From positions 768,501 through 832,500 of the forward strand of contig CP128835.1 of NCBI GenBank assembly GCA_030388825.1: DNA of 64,000 nucleotides, written 5' to 3'. Source of the DNA: Rossellomorea sp. AcN35-11 (GTDB taxonomy: Bacteria > Bacillota > Bacilli > Bacillales > Bacillaceae_B). Positions 44,751 through 53,060 of the stretch are shown in pieces. Made by a program: the position numbers and the translations under genes. The notes under the pieces were generated by a model. The model had not been told where the DNA came from. It saw only the letters and a list, made by a program, of their open reading frames with translations, and ran no database searches. The stretch's first letter is position 1. The number at the start of each line of letters is the position of its first letter.

Positions 44751-46730
44751 CTACCCTTTAAAGGATTGGTGTCGAACGAATTGGAAGTCTTCAACCACTG
44801 GCGGGGAGGAAACGTTCTTCACCTGTTTAGACTTAGCCTTGATTGGCGTATTGTTCACGAGTACCCCGACCTTTGCCTGCTGGATTTCCTTCACGCCTTG
44901 AACGATCAACTGCATGGCAATGATGGCAAACATGAAGGCAAAGAGCGGCGCGATCACAATCCAATACTTTCCGGTCATAAGAGAGTTCTTCGTTGAACTG
45001 ATGAGACCTGACCATTCAAACGTTCCGGATTTCGGGGGATCCGGCACCAGCCCCCCTGTTATGATCGTTCCGCCCAAGAACAGATGAAATAATCCAAGAT
45101 GAACAAGAATCAGGAGGGTCTGAATGAACTGCTGTCCCCATATAATAAACAGTCTCGGAGCCACATGCGGAAACAGATGGGTCCATAATATATGCTTATC
45201 GCTTCCTCCAAGGAGCTTCGCAGATAGAACAAAATCCTGCTTGCCTACTAATTTCAGCTCATTACCGATTAAAACGGTTGTCAACGGCAGGACGAGGACT
45301 GTCAATACGACCGCTTCGAACACAAGACGTTCAAACATCGAGTGATCCCACCCCAGGACGGGTAATCCCCATAGCACCGGCCTTAACAGCAGGTACGCAA
45401 TGAGACTTAACGGAAGGAAGTGAATGGAGTCCACCATACGATCAAGCCAATTCTTCCGGGCTTCTTTCAGGTGAAAATGATAGGCGACGCCAAGGTAAAA
45501 TCCCCCTATCACGCGTAAAGAAGCGACAATCAACGCAAAGATGAGGGTATACTTTGCCCCCACAATCAGTTGATCCAGGATGCTGTAACCGAAGAAATCT
45601 GACCCAAGAAGCATTTCTCCAAACGGTTTATGCGGAGGAGCGCTTATGATTCGTCCCTCATCGTTCTTCATAAACTGGATTTGTTTAATCGGTTCCTCCT
45701 TCATCAGAGAATACAGGAAACTGATTGTAATCAATAGAAAGATGGTGCTGAACCCTACAGCAAACTTCCCATTTTTCATATGCTGCCACCACAGTCTTCT
45801 AATGGAAGAAAGCCATCCCCAGATCCTCCATTCATTCCACTTCGGTTTATCTTTTTTGAATTTCGTATGGTCGAAATGACTCTCACGATTAATCCAAAGA
45901 TAGACACCTTGATACACAATAAAGAAAGGAGTGTAAATCATCATCAGTGAGATGGCGATGACCATCGGCCTGAAATCCTGGATGATGTAATACGTGATTC
46001 CTCTCATATTGAAGATCGTCTCAATGATAAATAAACTCGACAACATGCCCCAAATGATCAGTTTCCCATGATAGAACAGGCTTGGGGTGATATTTTTCAG
46101 GATGTGAGAAAAAAGGATCCTGCTTTTTGACATTCCCTTACTTTGAGCAAACTCTACATGTGGTTTAAGCATTTCTTCTTCCGTGATGAAAAGGAGAATA
46201 CGAAAGAATGAAATCATAGGAATAATGGATAGTGTGATGACAGGAGCAAGAAAGACCTTTTCCTCACCAAATTCGGTAAAATTCATTAATTCGAAACCAA
46301 AATGCTTAAAAACATAGACTATAAGAAGTTGAAGCATAAAGGCGACCATTAAATCCGGTACCGTTTCAAAGAGGTTCAATGCTTTCTTTACAGTAGAAGT
46401 AATCCAACGTGGTAAAAAAACAGTGAAACACGTAAAGATAAATGCCATTCCAATCCCCAGGGCCAATGCTCCGCAGATAATCTGCAAAGAATAGAGATAA
46501 GGCCCCCAAAGCATGTCCAGAAAATCGACGGTGACCCCTTTATATGAATAACTCCAATTCTCCCCATCGATAAATACAAACACAAACTTAATGAGTCCTT
46601 CAAAGAACCCGACAAAATTGTATAGCCCCTTCTCCTTGATGACTTCAGGCGCAATACTCACAGCTAAAATCCCTATCAGGCCGAGAATATAATAGAAAAT
46701 GAATCTTAGCGGAAAAACAAGCAACCTCAT
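44751..46730 (-). CDS. Fused dipeptide/oligopeptide-type ABC permease (two permeases in one chain)
   Basis: This 659-residue protein contains two binding-protein-dependent permease domains of the DppB/DppC type. The first (about residues 90-285) has FAQSKGMSKSRILFSHILKN as its ATPase-contact loop. The second (about 410-630) has SAKLLGGSDKHILWTHLFPH. A soluble linker (residues 295-330) joins them and the C-terminus is basic. No ATPase or substrate-binding gene is adjacent, so its partners are encoded elsewhere. The ATG at 46730 with AGGGGA upstream is preferred to 46760. Confidence 0.8.
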   Translation of the reverse strand: MRLLVFPLRFIFYYILGLIGILAVSIAPEVIKEKGLYNFVGFFEGLIKFVFVFIDGENWSYSYKGVTVDFLDMLWGPYLYSLQIICGALALGIGMAFIFTCFTVFLPRWITSTVKKALNLFETVPDLMVAFMLQLLIVYVFKHFGFELMNFTEFGEEKVFLAPVITLSIIPMISFFRILLFITEEEMLKPHVEFAQSKGMSKSRILFSHILKNITPSLFYHGKLIIWGMLSSLFIIETIFNMRGITYYIIQDFRPMVIAISLMMIYTPFFIVYQGVYLWINRESHFDHTKFKKDKPKWNEWRIWGWLSSIRRLWWQHMKNGKFAVGFSTIFLLITISFLYSLMKEEPIKQIQFMKNDEGRIISAPPHKPFGEMLLGSDFFGYSILDQLIVGAKYTLIFALIVASLRVIGGFYLGVAYHFHLKEARKNWLDRMVDSIHFLPLSLIAYLLLRPVLWGLPVLGWDHSMFERLVFEAVVLTVLVLPLTTVLIGNELKLVGKQDFVLSAKLLGGSDKHILWTHLFPHVAPRLFIIWGQQFIQTLLILVHLGLFHLFLGGTIITGGLVPDPPKSGTFEWSGLISSTKNSLMTGKYWIVIAPLFAFMFAIIAMQLIVQGVKEIQQAKVGVLVNNTPIKAKSKQVKNVSSPPVVEDFQFVRHQSFKG

Positions 46731-46859
46731 ACCCTGATCCCCTTTTTCTCTTTTCCCCAAGTGTAATGGAAATGTTAAATTTTTTCAATTTTACTTTTAT
46801 TCTTACAATTCGCCGTCTACACATAAAAAGTGACTCCATCCCTCCAGAGTCACTTCTGA

Positions 46860-47570
46860 TCAAGCTAATAGTCGACTGGGCTTTCCTAAATAAAAGCCCT
46901 GCCCAATGGTAATGCCAATTTCTTCTGCCACCTTCATATCCTGTTGGGTTTCAATCCCTTCCAACACAATCAGCGTATCCTTGCCGTAGAATTGATTAAA
47001 AAAGGCGAGGAATCGCTGTTTCTTCTCATCTTGGGCCAGGTTCATGGCAAAATAGCGATCCAGTTTAATGATTTCAGGTTCATATTCAATGGATTTCTTG
47101 ATGGAGGATGTCCCTTGCCCAAAATCATCAATCGCATACCAAACACCAAATTGCTTCAGTTCCTTCAAAGACTCTTTTAATAATGGATTCTGCCAAAGCT
47201 CTTCCGCACTCGATTCATTGATTTCCAGTACAAGGCGCCCCTTTATCTCAGGATGCTTCTTCATGAGGTTATAAAAATAAGTATGAAAGTTTGGGTGCAG
47301 GATCGTCGTGATATAAATATTCAGAAATAATTTACACTCTTTCAGTCCATTTTCTGCAAAGGTTTCAAGGGCTTTCGAAATGGATAAAGTATCAAGCTTA
47401 TACAAAATGTTCGCTTTCATGGCAGATTGAAACACAGACTCAGGATTTTCGTTATACTTGTTCCTCAACAGGCCCTCATAAGCATAGAGGGTTTGATGCC
47501 CATTCATTTCGAACAAAGGCTGAAAATCGTGATAAATAAAGTCGTTTTGAAAAATAGTAAAAATATTCAT
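46860..47570 (-). CDS. EAL-domain cyclic di-GMP phosphodiesterase
   Basis: This 236-residue protein is a single EAL domain without sensor or membrane part. The catalytic residues appear present: YAYEGLLR (the E-x-L motif at about 30-37), LFLNIY, LVLEINESSAEE, AIDDFGQGTSSI (the metal-binding Asp pair), EIIKLDRYF, VLEGIET and IGQGFYLGKPS. It should hydrolyse cyclic di-GMP to pGpG. An E-G-L replaces E-A-L, which is tolerated in active members. The gene is preceded by a structured leader with an intrinsic terminator. Confidence 0.9.
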   Translation of the reverse strand: MNIFTIFQNDFIYHDFQPLFEMNGHQTLYAYEGLLRNKYNENPESVFQSAMKANILYKLDTLSISKALETFAENGLKECKLFLNIYITTILHPNFHTYFYNLMKKHPEIKGRLVLEINESSAEELWQNPLLKESLKELKQFGVWYAIDDFGQGTSSIKKSIEYEPEIIKLDRYFAMNLAQDEKKQRFLAFFNQFYGKDTLIVLEGIETQQDMKVAEEIGITIGQGFYLGKPSRLLA

Positions 47571-47599
47571 AGGACCCCTATACTCTCTCTAAAGTTTAT

Positions 47600-47705
47600 A
47601 AAAAAAACCACACAAAAACGTATTCCTACGTTCGTATGTGGTCGGTTGCGCTACTAGCTCCCCTAAATGTAAGCGCCCATCTATCATTTAGGTTCAAAGC
47701 TCCCA
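47600..47705 (-). promoter_or_regulatory. Structured leader RNA with terminator upstream of the EAL gene
   Basis: On the minus strand a perfect 8-bp stem CCTAAATG/CATTTAGG is flanked by GGGAGC and GGGGAGC, followed by GTAGCGCAACCGACC and then a terminator (CCACA ... TGTGG followed by eight T residues) about 30 bases before the EAL start codon. The order of structure, terminator and gene is that of a riboswitch or attenuator. It does not match the cyclic di-GMP-I, cyclic di-GMP-II or other classes I know. Confidence 0.6.
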
Positions 47706-47808
47706 TTCGAATTGTCAGTAGATCATTTTATCTTATAAGAAAAATATACCACAAACATAGTTCTTATGGGGGATGTTTTTCTGTAACTATTTGAAAATTC
47801 CCAAAAAA

Positions 47809-48402
47809 TCATCTTGATACGTAAAGATTGTCTTTTACCCAGAACCTCCATGGATAATCCTTCGCTTCTCCTGTATTGTCAATTCCTATTCGTTTTCCTT
47901 TCAAGATATGCGGGGGTTTGTATCCTTGTGAAATCATCAGAGGAGGAGTCAAAAATGTACCCCCGTAATCCTCCATTGTAATGCCCAAAGCTTTCGTCAG
48001 TTTTCCTGGTCCGTTCGTCCAATTTTTCTTCACATGTCCCGGTCTCCTTCTTTCCATTAGCTTCAAGCCGTCAAGGGGCTCAACCGCCCGAATCAGGACC
48101 GCTTCCGGCTTCTCCCTTTCACCACTCACTACATTAACCAGGCAGTGAGTATGCATGACATATGTATAAATTCTGCCCGCGTCATGAAACATAACTTCCG
48201 TCCGCTTCGTACGGCGATTTCCATAGCTGTGGGCTGCCCGGTCCCCAGGCCCCAAATAGGCTTCCGTTTCCACAATATAGCCTGAAGCTGTTCCCTCAAC
48301 AGTCTCTTTCGTTAACACACACCCCAGCAGAGACTTTGCCAGGTCCAAGGTCGGCTGTTGGAAAAAGGAAGCTGGCATAGGATCCATCTTCATGGTCTTC
48401 AC
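47809..48402 (-). CDS. DNA-3-methyladenine glycosylase (AAG/MPG family)
   Basis: This enzyme removes alkylated and deaminated purines in base excision repair. The 197-residue protein has the AAG motifs: LAKSLLGCVLTKETVEGTASGYIVETEAYLGPGDRAAH near 19-56, RTKRTEVMFHDAGRIYTYVMHT with the nucleotide-flipping tyrosine, EAVLIRAVEPLDG, and TNGPGKLTKALGI. Length and order match the mammalian-type AAG proteins of bacilli (YxlJ in B. subtilis). It has the same direction as the EAL gene but is separated by about 400 bases, including the EAL gene's leader. Confidence 0.93.
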   Translation of the reverse strand: MKTMKMDPMPASFFQQPTLDLAKSLLGCVLTKETVEGTASGYIVETEAYLGPGDRAAHSYGNRRTKRTEVMFHDAGRIYTYVMHTHCLVNVVSGEREKPEAVLIRAVEPLDGLKLMERRRPGHVKKNWTNGPGKLTKALGITMEDYGGTFLTPPLMISQGYKPPHILKGKRIGIDNTGEAKDYPWRFWVKDNLYVSR

Positions 48403-48667
48403 ACCCTTCTATCCTGTAATGATCAAGATATATATGGTATACCCTATTTCCCCAGAGGTTAAATGTACCCTGATTCTTTGAAGGATCCCAAGCACAACGT
48501 TGTAGCCTTCTCCCTTGCCCTTGCATGATCATTCGCCATTTGGCCATGTCCAAAAAAACCTTTTATTAACATAAACATAACAGGATAATGACCACCCCTT
48601 AAGTCCATATTAAAACTGTTCAATGCCCCTCGTTTCATGGCAATTACTAATAATGGAGGATACCCCA

Positions 48668-49435
48668 ATGAGAAAACGACTTTTATCAATAACAGTCTGC
48701 GCCGTCATCCCTTTTATGCTGATGACTGCCTGTAACAATAACGATACCAATGATAACCTGATGGATACCCAAAACGTAAATTACGACCCTGTAACTTACG
48801 ATAACAACGGAAGGGATGGCATGTTCGGGGGATACGAAAGGGAAGGAAACCAAACAGTCCTTCACCGTTTCATTGCTCCTATTGATCCAAATGGAGATTT
48901 ACGAGAATTCACCCATTTAGATCCAGGTGAGGAGTTTACGCCAAATAATGGAGAAGCCAGAGAAAATCAACCGGCACAGGAACCTGGTGCGAATCAACCT
49001 GAACCTCCGACGAATCAACAACCAAAACAGGATACTCAAGCCTCAGATGCAAGTGGTCTTGTGAAGCAGGTAGTCGATTTAACCAACCAGGAGCGCAAGA
49101 AAAATGGACTCAATGCGTTAAAGCTTGATGGAGAGCTGGCGAATGTCGCTGAAATGAAATCGGAGGATATGAAGGAGAATGACTATTTCTCCCATACATC
49201 TCCAACGTATGGATCACCATTTGAAATGATGGAGAACTTCGGGGTGGATTATTCCACAGCAGCCGAAAACATTGCCGTAGGGCAAAAAACACCAGAATCA
49301 GTCGTCAATGCCTGGATGAACAGCCCAGGACACCGTAAAAATATTCTAAACAAACAAGTGACCCACATTGGAGTGGGGACAGCGAAGGATGCCAGCCAAG
49401 GGATTTATTGGACGCAAATGTTTATTGCCAAATAA
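48668..49435 (+). CDS. CAP-domain (YkwD-like) lipoprotein
   Basis: This 255-residue protein begins with a lipoprotein signal (lipobox MTAC, cysteine near 21), has an Asn/Asp-rich linker and a Pro/Gln-rich low-complexity segment (about residues 95-130), then a CAP domain from LTNQERKKNGLNALKLD to IYWTQMF with SPGHRKNILNK and YGSPFEMMENFGVDY. It is a paralogue of the LysM-CAP protein at 31.7 kb; here a lipid anchor replaces LysM. The ATG at 48668 has GGAGG 8 bases upstream. The biochemical role of CAP in bacteria is uncertain. Confidence 0.9.
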   Translation: MRKRLLSITVCAVIPFMLMTACNNNDTNDNLMDTQNVNYDPVTYDNNGRDGMFGGYEREGNQTVLHRFIAPIDPNGDLREFTHLDPGEEFTPNNGEARENQPAQEPGANQPEPPTNQQPKQDTQASDASGLVKQVVDLTNQERKKNGLNALKLDGELANVAEMKSEDMKENDYFSHTSPTYGSPFEMMENFGVDYSTAAENIAVGQKTPESVVNAWMNSPGHRKNILNKQVTHIGVGTAKDASQGIYWTQMFIAK

Positions 49436-49439
49436 AAGA

Positions 49440-49472
49440 CGAGACCGGTCATTCCTTGACCGGTCTCTTTTC
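49440..49472 (+). terminator. Terminator of the CAP lipoprotein gene
   Basis: GAGACCGGTCA, a short loop and TGACCGGTCTC are followed by TTTTC. Confidence 0.88.
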
Positions 49473-49679
49473 ATTCAAAAAATCACCCTTGCCTCATACT
49501 CCGACTTCAACAAGAGGTAGAACGACTATTCGACCACCTCATCTTTCCCAAAGCTTCCCAAACATGACTCAGCCTTTGGTCTGATTCAAAAATAATCCCA
49601 TGGCTCATTGTGATGATTCGGCAACTGCATTAAAATAAATGTATAAATTGGAAAAACAAACCAAAACGGGGGATTCAAA

Positions 49680-50543
49680 ATGAAAAATGCTTTTGCTGTG
49701 ATCATTGCACTTCTGGCATTGGGAACACTATATGTTATCCTGAACGACAACACCTCCTTATTTGCAAAAGAAAGCCAATCAGGTGAACGGATCGAGTTAA
49801 CGGAAGAAATCAATCACATCAACCTCAACATGGAAAGCAGCGACACAGAAGTCATTCCGACTGATCAAAATGAAGTAAAGGTCGAGATGAAAGGAAAAGG
49901 AACACTGACATTAATGGAAAAAGGTGACACGATCGAAGTGGCTGTCAAGCACAAATGGTATGAATGGGTAGGCTTCAATCGTAAATCCAATGTGACCATA
50001 TACATCCCTAGAAAATATGATCATAGCATGGAAGTGAAGAGCGGTTCAGGGAACTTCCTTTTTAGTGGAGAATCTGAAACGGACCGCATCAACCTTGATA
50101 CATTAACCCTGAAGATGGGATCTGGGAACATCACTCTTGAAAACCTTGAAACGAATGTATTCGAGCATGATGGTTCTTCTGGAAACTTAACTGTCAAAGC
50201 TCTCTCTACTAAAGAAGGAAGTGTGGACATCAGCTCTGGTGATGTAGAATTATTTAACTATGAAGGACCTTTGGAAGGTGATGTTTCCTCTGGAGAGTTA
50301 ACGGTGGAGATGACGGCGTTAAGAGGGAATCTGAACTTTGATGTAAGCTCAGGCGGAGTTTATCTGAATCTTCCAGACGATGCAAGCTTCAAACTAATAG
50401 GGAAAGCAAGCAGCGGAGACATATCCTGTAATCTTCCGTTAATGAATCAGAAAGTGGATGATGGTGACTTATCAGGTGTAGCAGGGTCTGGTCAATACAC
50501 GATTGATGTCTCTGTTTCCAGCGGGAATGTGGATATTTATTAA
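49680..50543 (+). CDS. DUF4097 (LiaG-like) surface protein
   Basis: This 287-residue protein has one N-terminal signal anchor (AFAVIIALLALGTLYVIL) and then a long right-handed parallel beta domain made of repeating SGSG/SSG turns (VKSGSGNFLFSG, KMGSGNITLENL, SSGNLTVKAL, ISSGDVELFNY, VSSGELTVEM, VSSGGVYLNL, SSGNVDIY). This is DUF4097, found in LiaG of the LiaRS envelope-stress system and in the putative adhesin family. Function is unknown. AACGGGGGATTC lies before the ATG. It converges on the FUSC gene. Confidence 0.88.
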   Translation: MKNAFAVIIALLALGTLYVILNDNTSLFAKESQSGERIELTEEINHINLNMESSDTEVIPTDQNEVKVEMKGKGTLTLMEKGDTIEVAVKHKWYEWVGFNRKSNVTIYIPRKYDHSMEVKSGSGNFLFSGESETDRINLDTLTLKMGSGNITLENLETNVFEHDGSSGNLTVKALSTKEGSVDISSGDVELFNYEGPLEGDVSSGELTVEMTALRGNLNFDVSSGGVYLNLPDDASFKLIGKASSGDISCNLPLMNQKVDDGDLSGVAGSGQYTIDVSVSSGNVDIY

Positions 50544-50546
50544 AGG

Positions 50547-50582
50547 AAAGAGTATCAGGAATCTTCCTGACACTCTTTTTTT
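50547..50582. terminator. Bidirectional terminator between DUF4097 and FUSC genes
   Basis: AGAGTATCAGGAA and TTCCTGACACTCT form a nearly perfect stem with one mismatch, followed by seven T residues. Confidence 0.85.
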
Positions 50583-52785
50583 ACTTATGGTGAGCACCCT
50601 TGACCTCTGCCCCCAACTCCTTACCAAGCGCTACAATGGATTGGTTGATCTTCCACACATAATAGAGATGGTGAATGAGGTCGATCTGGGACTTCAGTCT
50701 GCTCGGGGCCAGGGTTTCGATCTTCTCTCTTTCCTCACTTAAGTTCCAGAAGTTCCAGAGAACACGGGTGTTTTCTTTTTCTTTAAGAAGATGACGGAGT
50801 GTTTCAATATTAGAAGTGATCTTTTCTTCCATCTGTTGAAATACGGGATTCAGATCATCGGATAACGTTTCAGGTACCTTCCGATGAGAAGAAGCAAGCA
50901 GGTGCTTGGCATAATAATTGATGGCTGTCGCCACAGTGATCCAACGGCCAATGCCCGACCTGGTCACAACTGAAGGCCTCTGGAGTAGGGATTGAGCCTC
51001 ATCCTTGATCACCTGGAGCTTCTGATCCAAATTGAAGGCCTGATCGGTTAACGATCTGTCTTCCTTGACCATAAAGAGATCTATGTAGGAAGATACATAC
51101 CCGCTTAGATTAATGAGGAATTCATCCAAAGCATCTGCAACTTTATCCTTCGTCTTCTTCGGAAACACAAATGCCGAGACAGTCAGGGCAATAGCGGCAC
51201 CGGCGATCGTATCAATGACCCTGGCACCCATCAACTGTACGCTGATCCCTCCCAGCAGCAGATCGTACATAAATGCAATGAGCATCGTGATGAATAAGCT
51301 CATGAGCGTGTAAGATACTGTGAAGAAATAAAAGGCAAGAAACAGGACGACAAATAACAGAAATACCTCAAGCTCTGAATTTCCCGATACAAGCTTTGCA
51401 GCTCCGAACCCAAGTATGGCCCCGATCACAGTCCCAATGGATCGTTGAAAGGCCTTCACATATGTTCTTCCCACTGACTCTGTACCAATTTGAACGATGA
51501 AGGTGGTCAACAAGACCCAATAAGGCTGTGCAGGAGCAATCAACTCCCCGACTATGATGGCAAGCGTACCGGCTACAAGCGCCTGAATCGCCTTACGTGT
51601 TGAGGGCTTTAAGCTTCTGTTCCCCTCATCGGGCTTAACCTCATTTTCCTCCACTTCGGGTTCGGCCTTCTTCTCTGTCTCCGTCATCATGGTTTCCTGA
51701 ACCTTCAGGGACCCTTGAATGGTAATCGCCGCCTCCAGCACATGATTCGCAATGGATTCGATGCGTCTTATAAGATACACCCATCCTTCTGGCTTTTCTT
51801 CTTGATTCAACATCTCTGATAAAAGAAGGCGCAGTGCCTGAATCGCTGTTTCCGCTTCTTCAAGGGAACCGGGATCATAATCCTGTGCCAACACCTCGGC
51901 ATCCCTGAGGGAACGGATAACCCATACCAACAATCGACGGAGCTCCGTCACCTCCAGGGCTTCCAATTCCTTCAGCCGCTTCAATGAGTCCGTCAATGTC
52001 TGAATCAGCATTTCCGTATCAAATACATACAGGCGCAATTGAGATGGGGCAATGCCTGGCCATAGCTTCTTCAGATCCTCCTCATTGATATCCCCTGCCA
52101 CGATCCTTGCGTACTCATTCAGCCTTCGGACATTCCGTTCCAGCAGCTTTCTCCGTTTATCGCTTTCATCCGGCTCCTCAATCATCTTCATCAAAATCGT
52201 GAACGTCAAATTGGATTGAATATGAAAGGAACGCATACTCCTCCTCAGCATATGGACTGAGCCTTTAAAGATGATAAAGTTATAAAGATAGGCATACACC
52301 ACCCCGGTGGCGATCCCGATATAAAACCAATGGAGGTGAGAAGCATCCAGCTGTAAAATCGACGAGATATAAATGGACAAAAACCCCGCCATCCCCATGG
52401 AAAAGTATCTGATGGCAAACCTTGAGAAGAAGAACGCACTAAAGATGGCTCCAAGCATAAGACTGTTCACCAGGAGACTGTAGTGGGCAAAGGCAGAACC
52501 CATCGTGATCCCGGCCGCTACAGACACCCCGATCAACGGAGTCGTGACCTTCTTTTTCCCCGTTGTATCATCCATTACCACAAAGATCCCAAGCATGCCG
52601 ACCATTCCGGACACAATCGCCGGGGTAACCGCAGGTTGATTGAACATTTTTAATAGAAATAACATGGTAAATACAGCGGAAATCAAACTGATCGTCGCTT
52701 TACCTGCCTGCTGAAACCTTTTACGCCCCGGGTCCGAAGCCAGGAACCGCCCAAGCCATACATACTGTCTATGTAATTGTTTCAT
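50581..52785 (-). CDS. FUSC family membrane protein (aromatic acid exporter-like)
   Basis: This 734-residue protein consists of two membrane blocks of about six helices (residues 28-170 and 405-550), each followed by a long cytoplasmic helical region. The second block carries the FUSC motif PYWVLLTTFIVQ, then VGRTYVKAFQRSIGTVIGAILG. This is the fusaric acid resistance / aromatic acid exporter (ArAE) superfamily; the substrate is unknown. The ATG at 52785 opens with KQLHRQYVWLGRFLASDPGRKR. A strong hairpin and a promoter lie upstream (see 52845), so the gene could be controlled by attenuation. Confidence 0.85.
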   Translation of the reverse strand: MKQLHRQYVWLGRFLASDPGRKRFQQAGKATISLISAVFTMLFLLKMFNQPAVTPAIVSGMVGMLGIFVVMDDTTGKKKVTTPLIGVSVAAGITMGSAFAHYSLLVNSLMLGAIFSAFFFSRFAIRYFSMGMAGFLSIYISSILQLDASHLHWFYIGIATGVVYAYLYNFIIFKGSVHMLRRSMRSFHIQSNLTFTILMKMIEEPDESDKRRKLLERNVRRLNEYARIVAGDINEEDLKKLWPGIAPSQLRLYVFDTEMLIQTLTDSLKRLKELEALEVTELRRLLVWVIRSLRDAEVLAQDYDPGSLEEAETAIQALRLLLSEMLNQEEKPEGWVYLIRRIESIANHVLEAAITIQGSLKVQETMMTETEKKAEPEVEENEVKPDEGNRSLKPSTRKAIQALVAGTLAIIVGELIAPAQPYWVLLTTFIVQIGTESVGRTYVKAFQRSIGTVIGAILGFGAAKLVSGNSELEVFLLFVVLFLAFYFFTVSYTLMSLFITMLIAFMYDLLLGGISVQLMGARVIDTIAGAAIALTVSAFVFPKKTKDKVADALDEFLINLSGYVSSYIDLFMVKEDRSLTDQAFNLDQKLQVIKDEAQSLLQRPSVVTRSGIGRWITVATAINYYAKHLLASSHRKVPETLSDDLNPVFQQMEEKITSNIETLRHLLKEKENTRVLWNFWNLSEEREKIETLAPSRLKSQIDLIHHLYYVWKINQSIVALGKELGAEVKGAHHK

Positions 52786-52844
52786 TTATCATCATACCCT
52801 TACTTTTACACCGTTTTTCATTCTCTCTTATCGTACCCGTTCCA

Positions 52845-52919
52845 ATAAAAAAGTAACCTGGACTGCAGGAGCAGCAGGTTACTCTGATTTACCGGTGCAC
52901 GTAGAGGACATCATCTGTT
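52845..52919 (-). ncRNA. Candidate small RNA or attenuator leader of the FUSC gene
   Basis: A promoter at 52926-52954 would give a transcript starting near 52919, which ends 75 bases later at a strong intrinsic terminator (AGTAACCTG/CAGGTTACT stem followed by TTTTTTATT). An 11-codon frame (ATG at about 52912, without a ribosome binding site) ends just before the stem. It is either a free small RNA or a leader that ends transcription before the FUSC gene, which starts 60 bases further. Confidence 0.5.
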
Positions 52920-52925
52920 TGTTTG

Positions 52926-52954
52926 ATTATAAGGGTTTTAGAAGGTTGGGTAAA
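52926..52954 (-). promoter_or_regulatory. Sigma-A promoter of the small RNA/leader
   Basis: On the minus strand TTTACC (52949-52954), exactly 17 bases, and a perfect TATAAT (52926-52931). Confidence 0.6.
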
Positions 52955-53011
52955 GGAAAATGCTTTCGGTTTCGGTTCTCCCCTATATCAACTATATGGA
53001 GCCAGAATGAG

Positions 53012-53047
53012 AAAAAAGACCGGTGCCTTAGCGGCTAACCGGTCTTC
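53012..53047 (-). terminator. Terminator of glmS
   Basis: On the minus strand AAGACCGGT, a 13-base loop and ACCGGTCTT are followed by TTTTC, 14 bases after the glmS stop codon. Confidence 0.9.
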
Positions 53048-53060
53048 ATCTATCCAATCC

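Noticed and set aside
48459-48689. A 76-residue minus-strand frame upstream of the CAP lipoprotein gene
   Set aside because: It overlaps the promoter and start of the CAP gene on the other strand and has no ribosome binding site.
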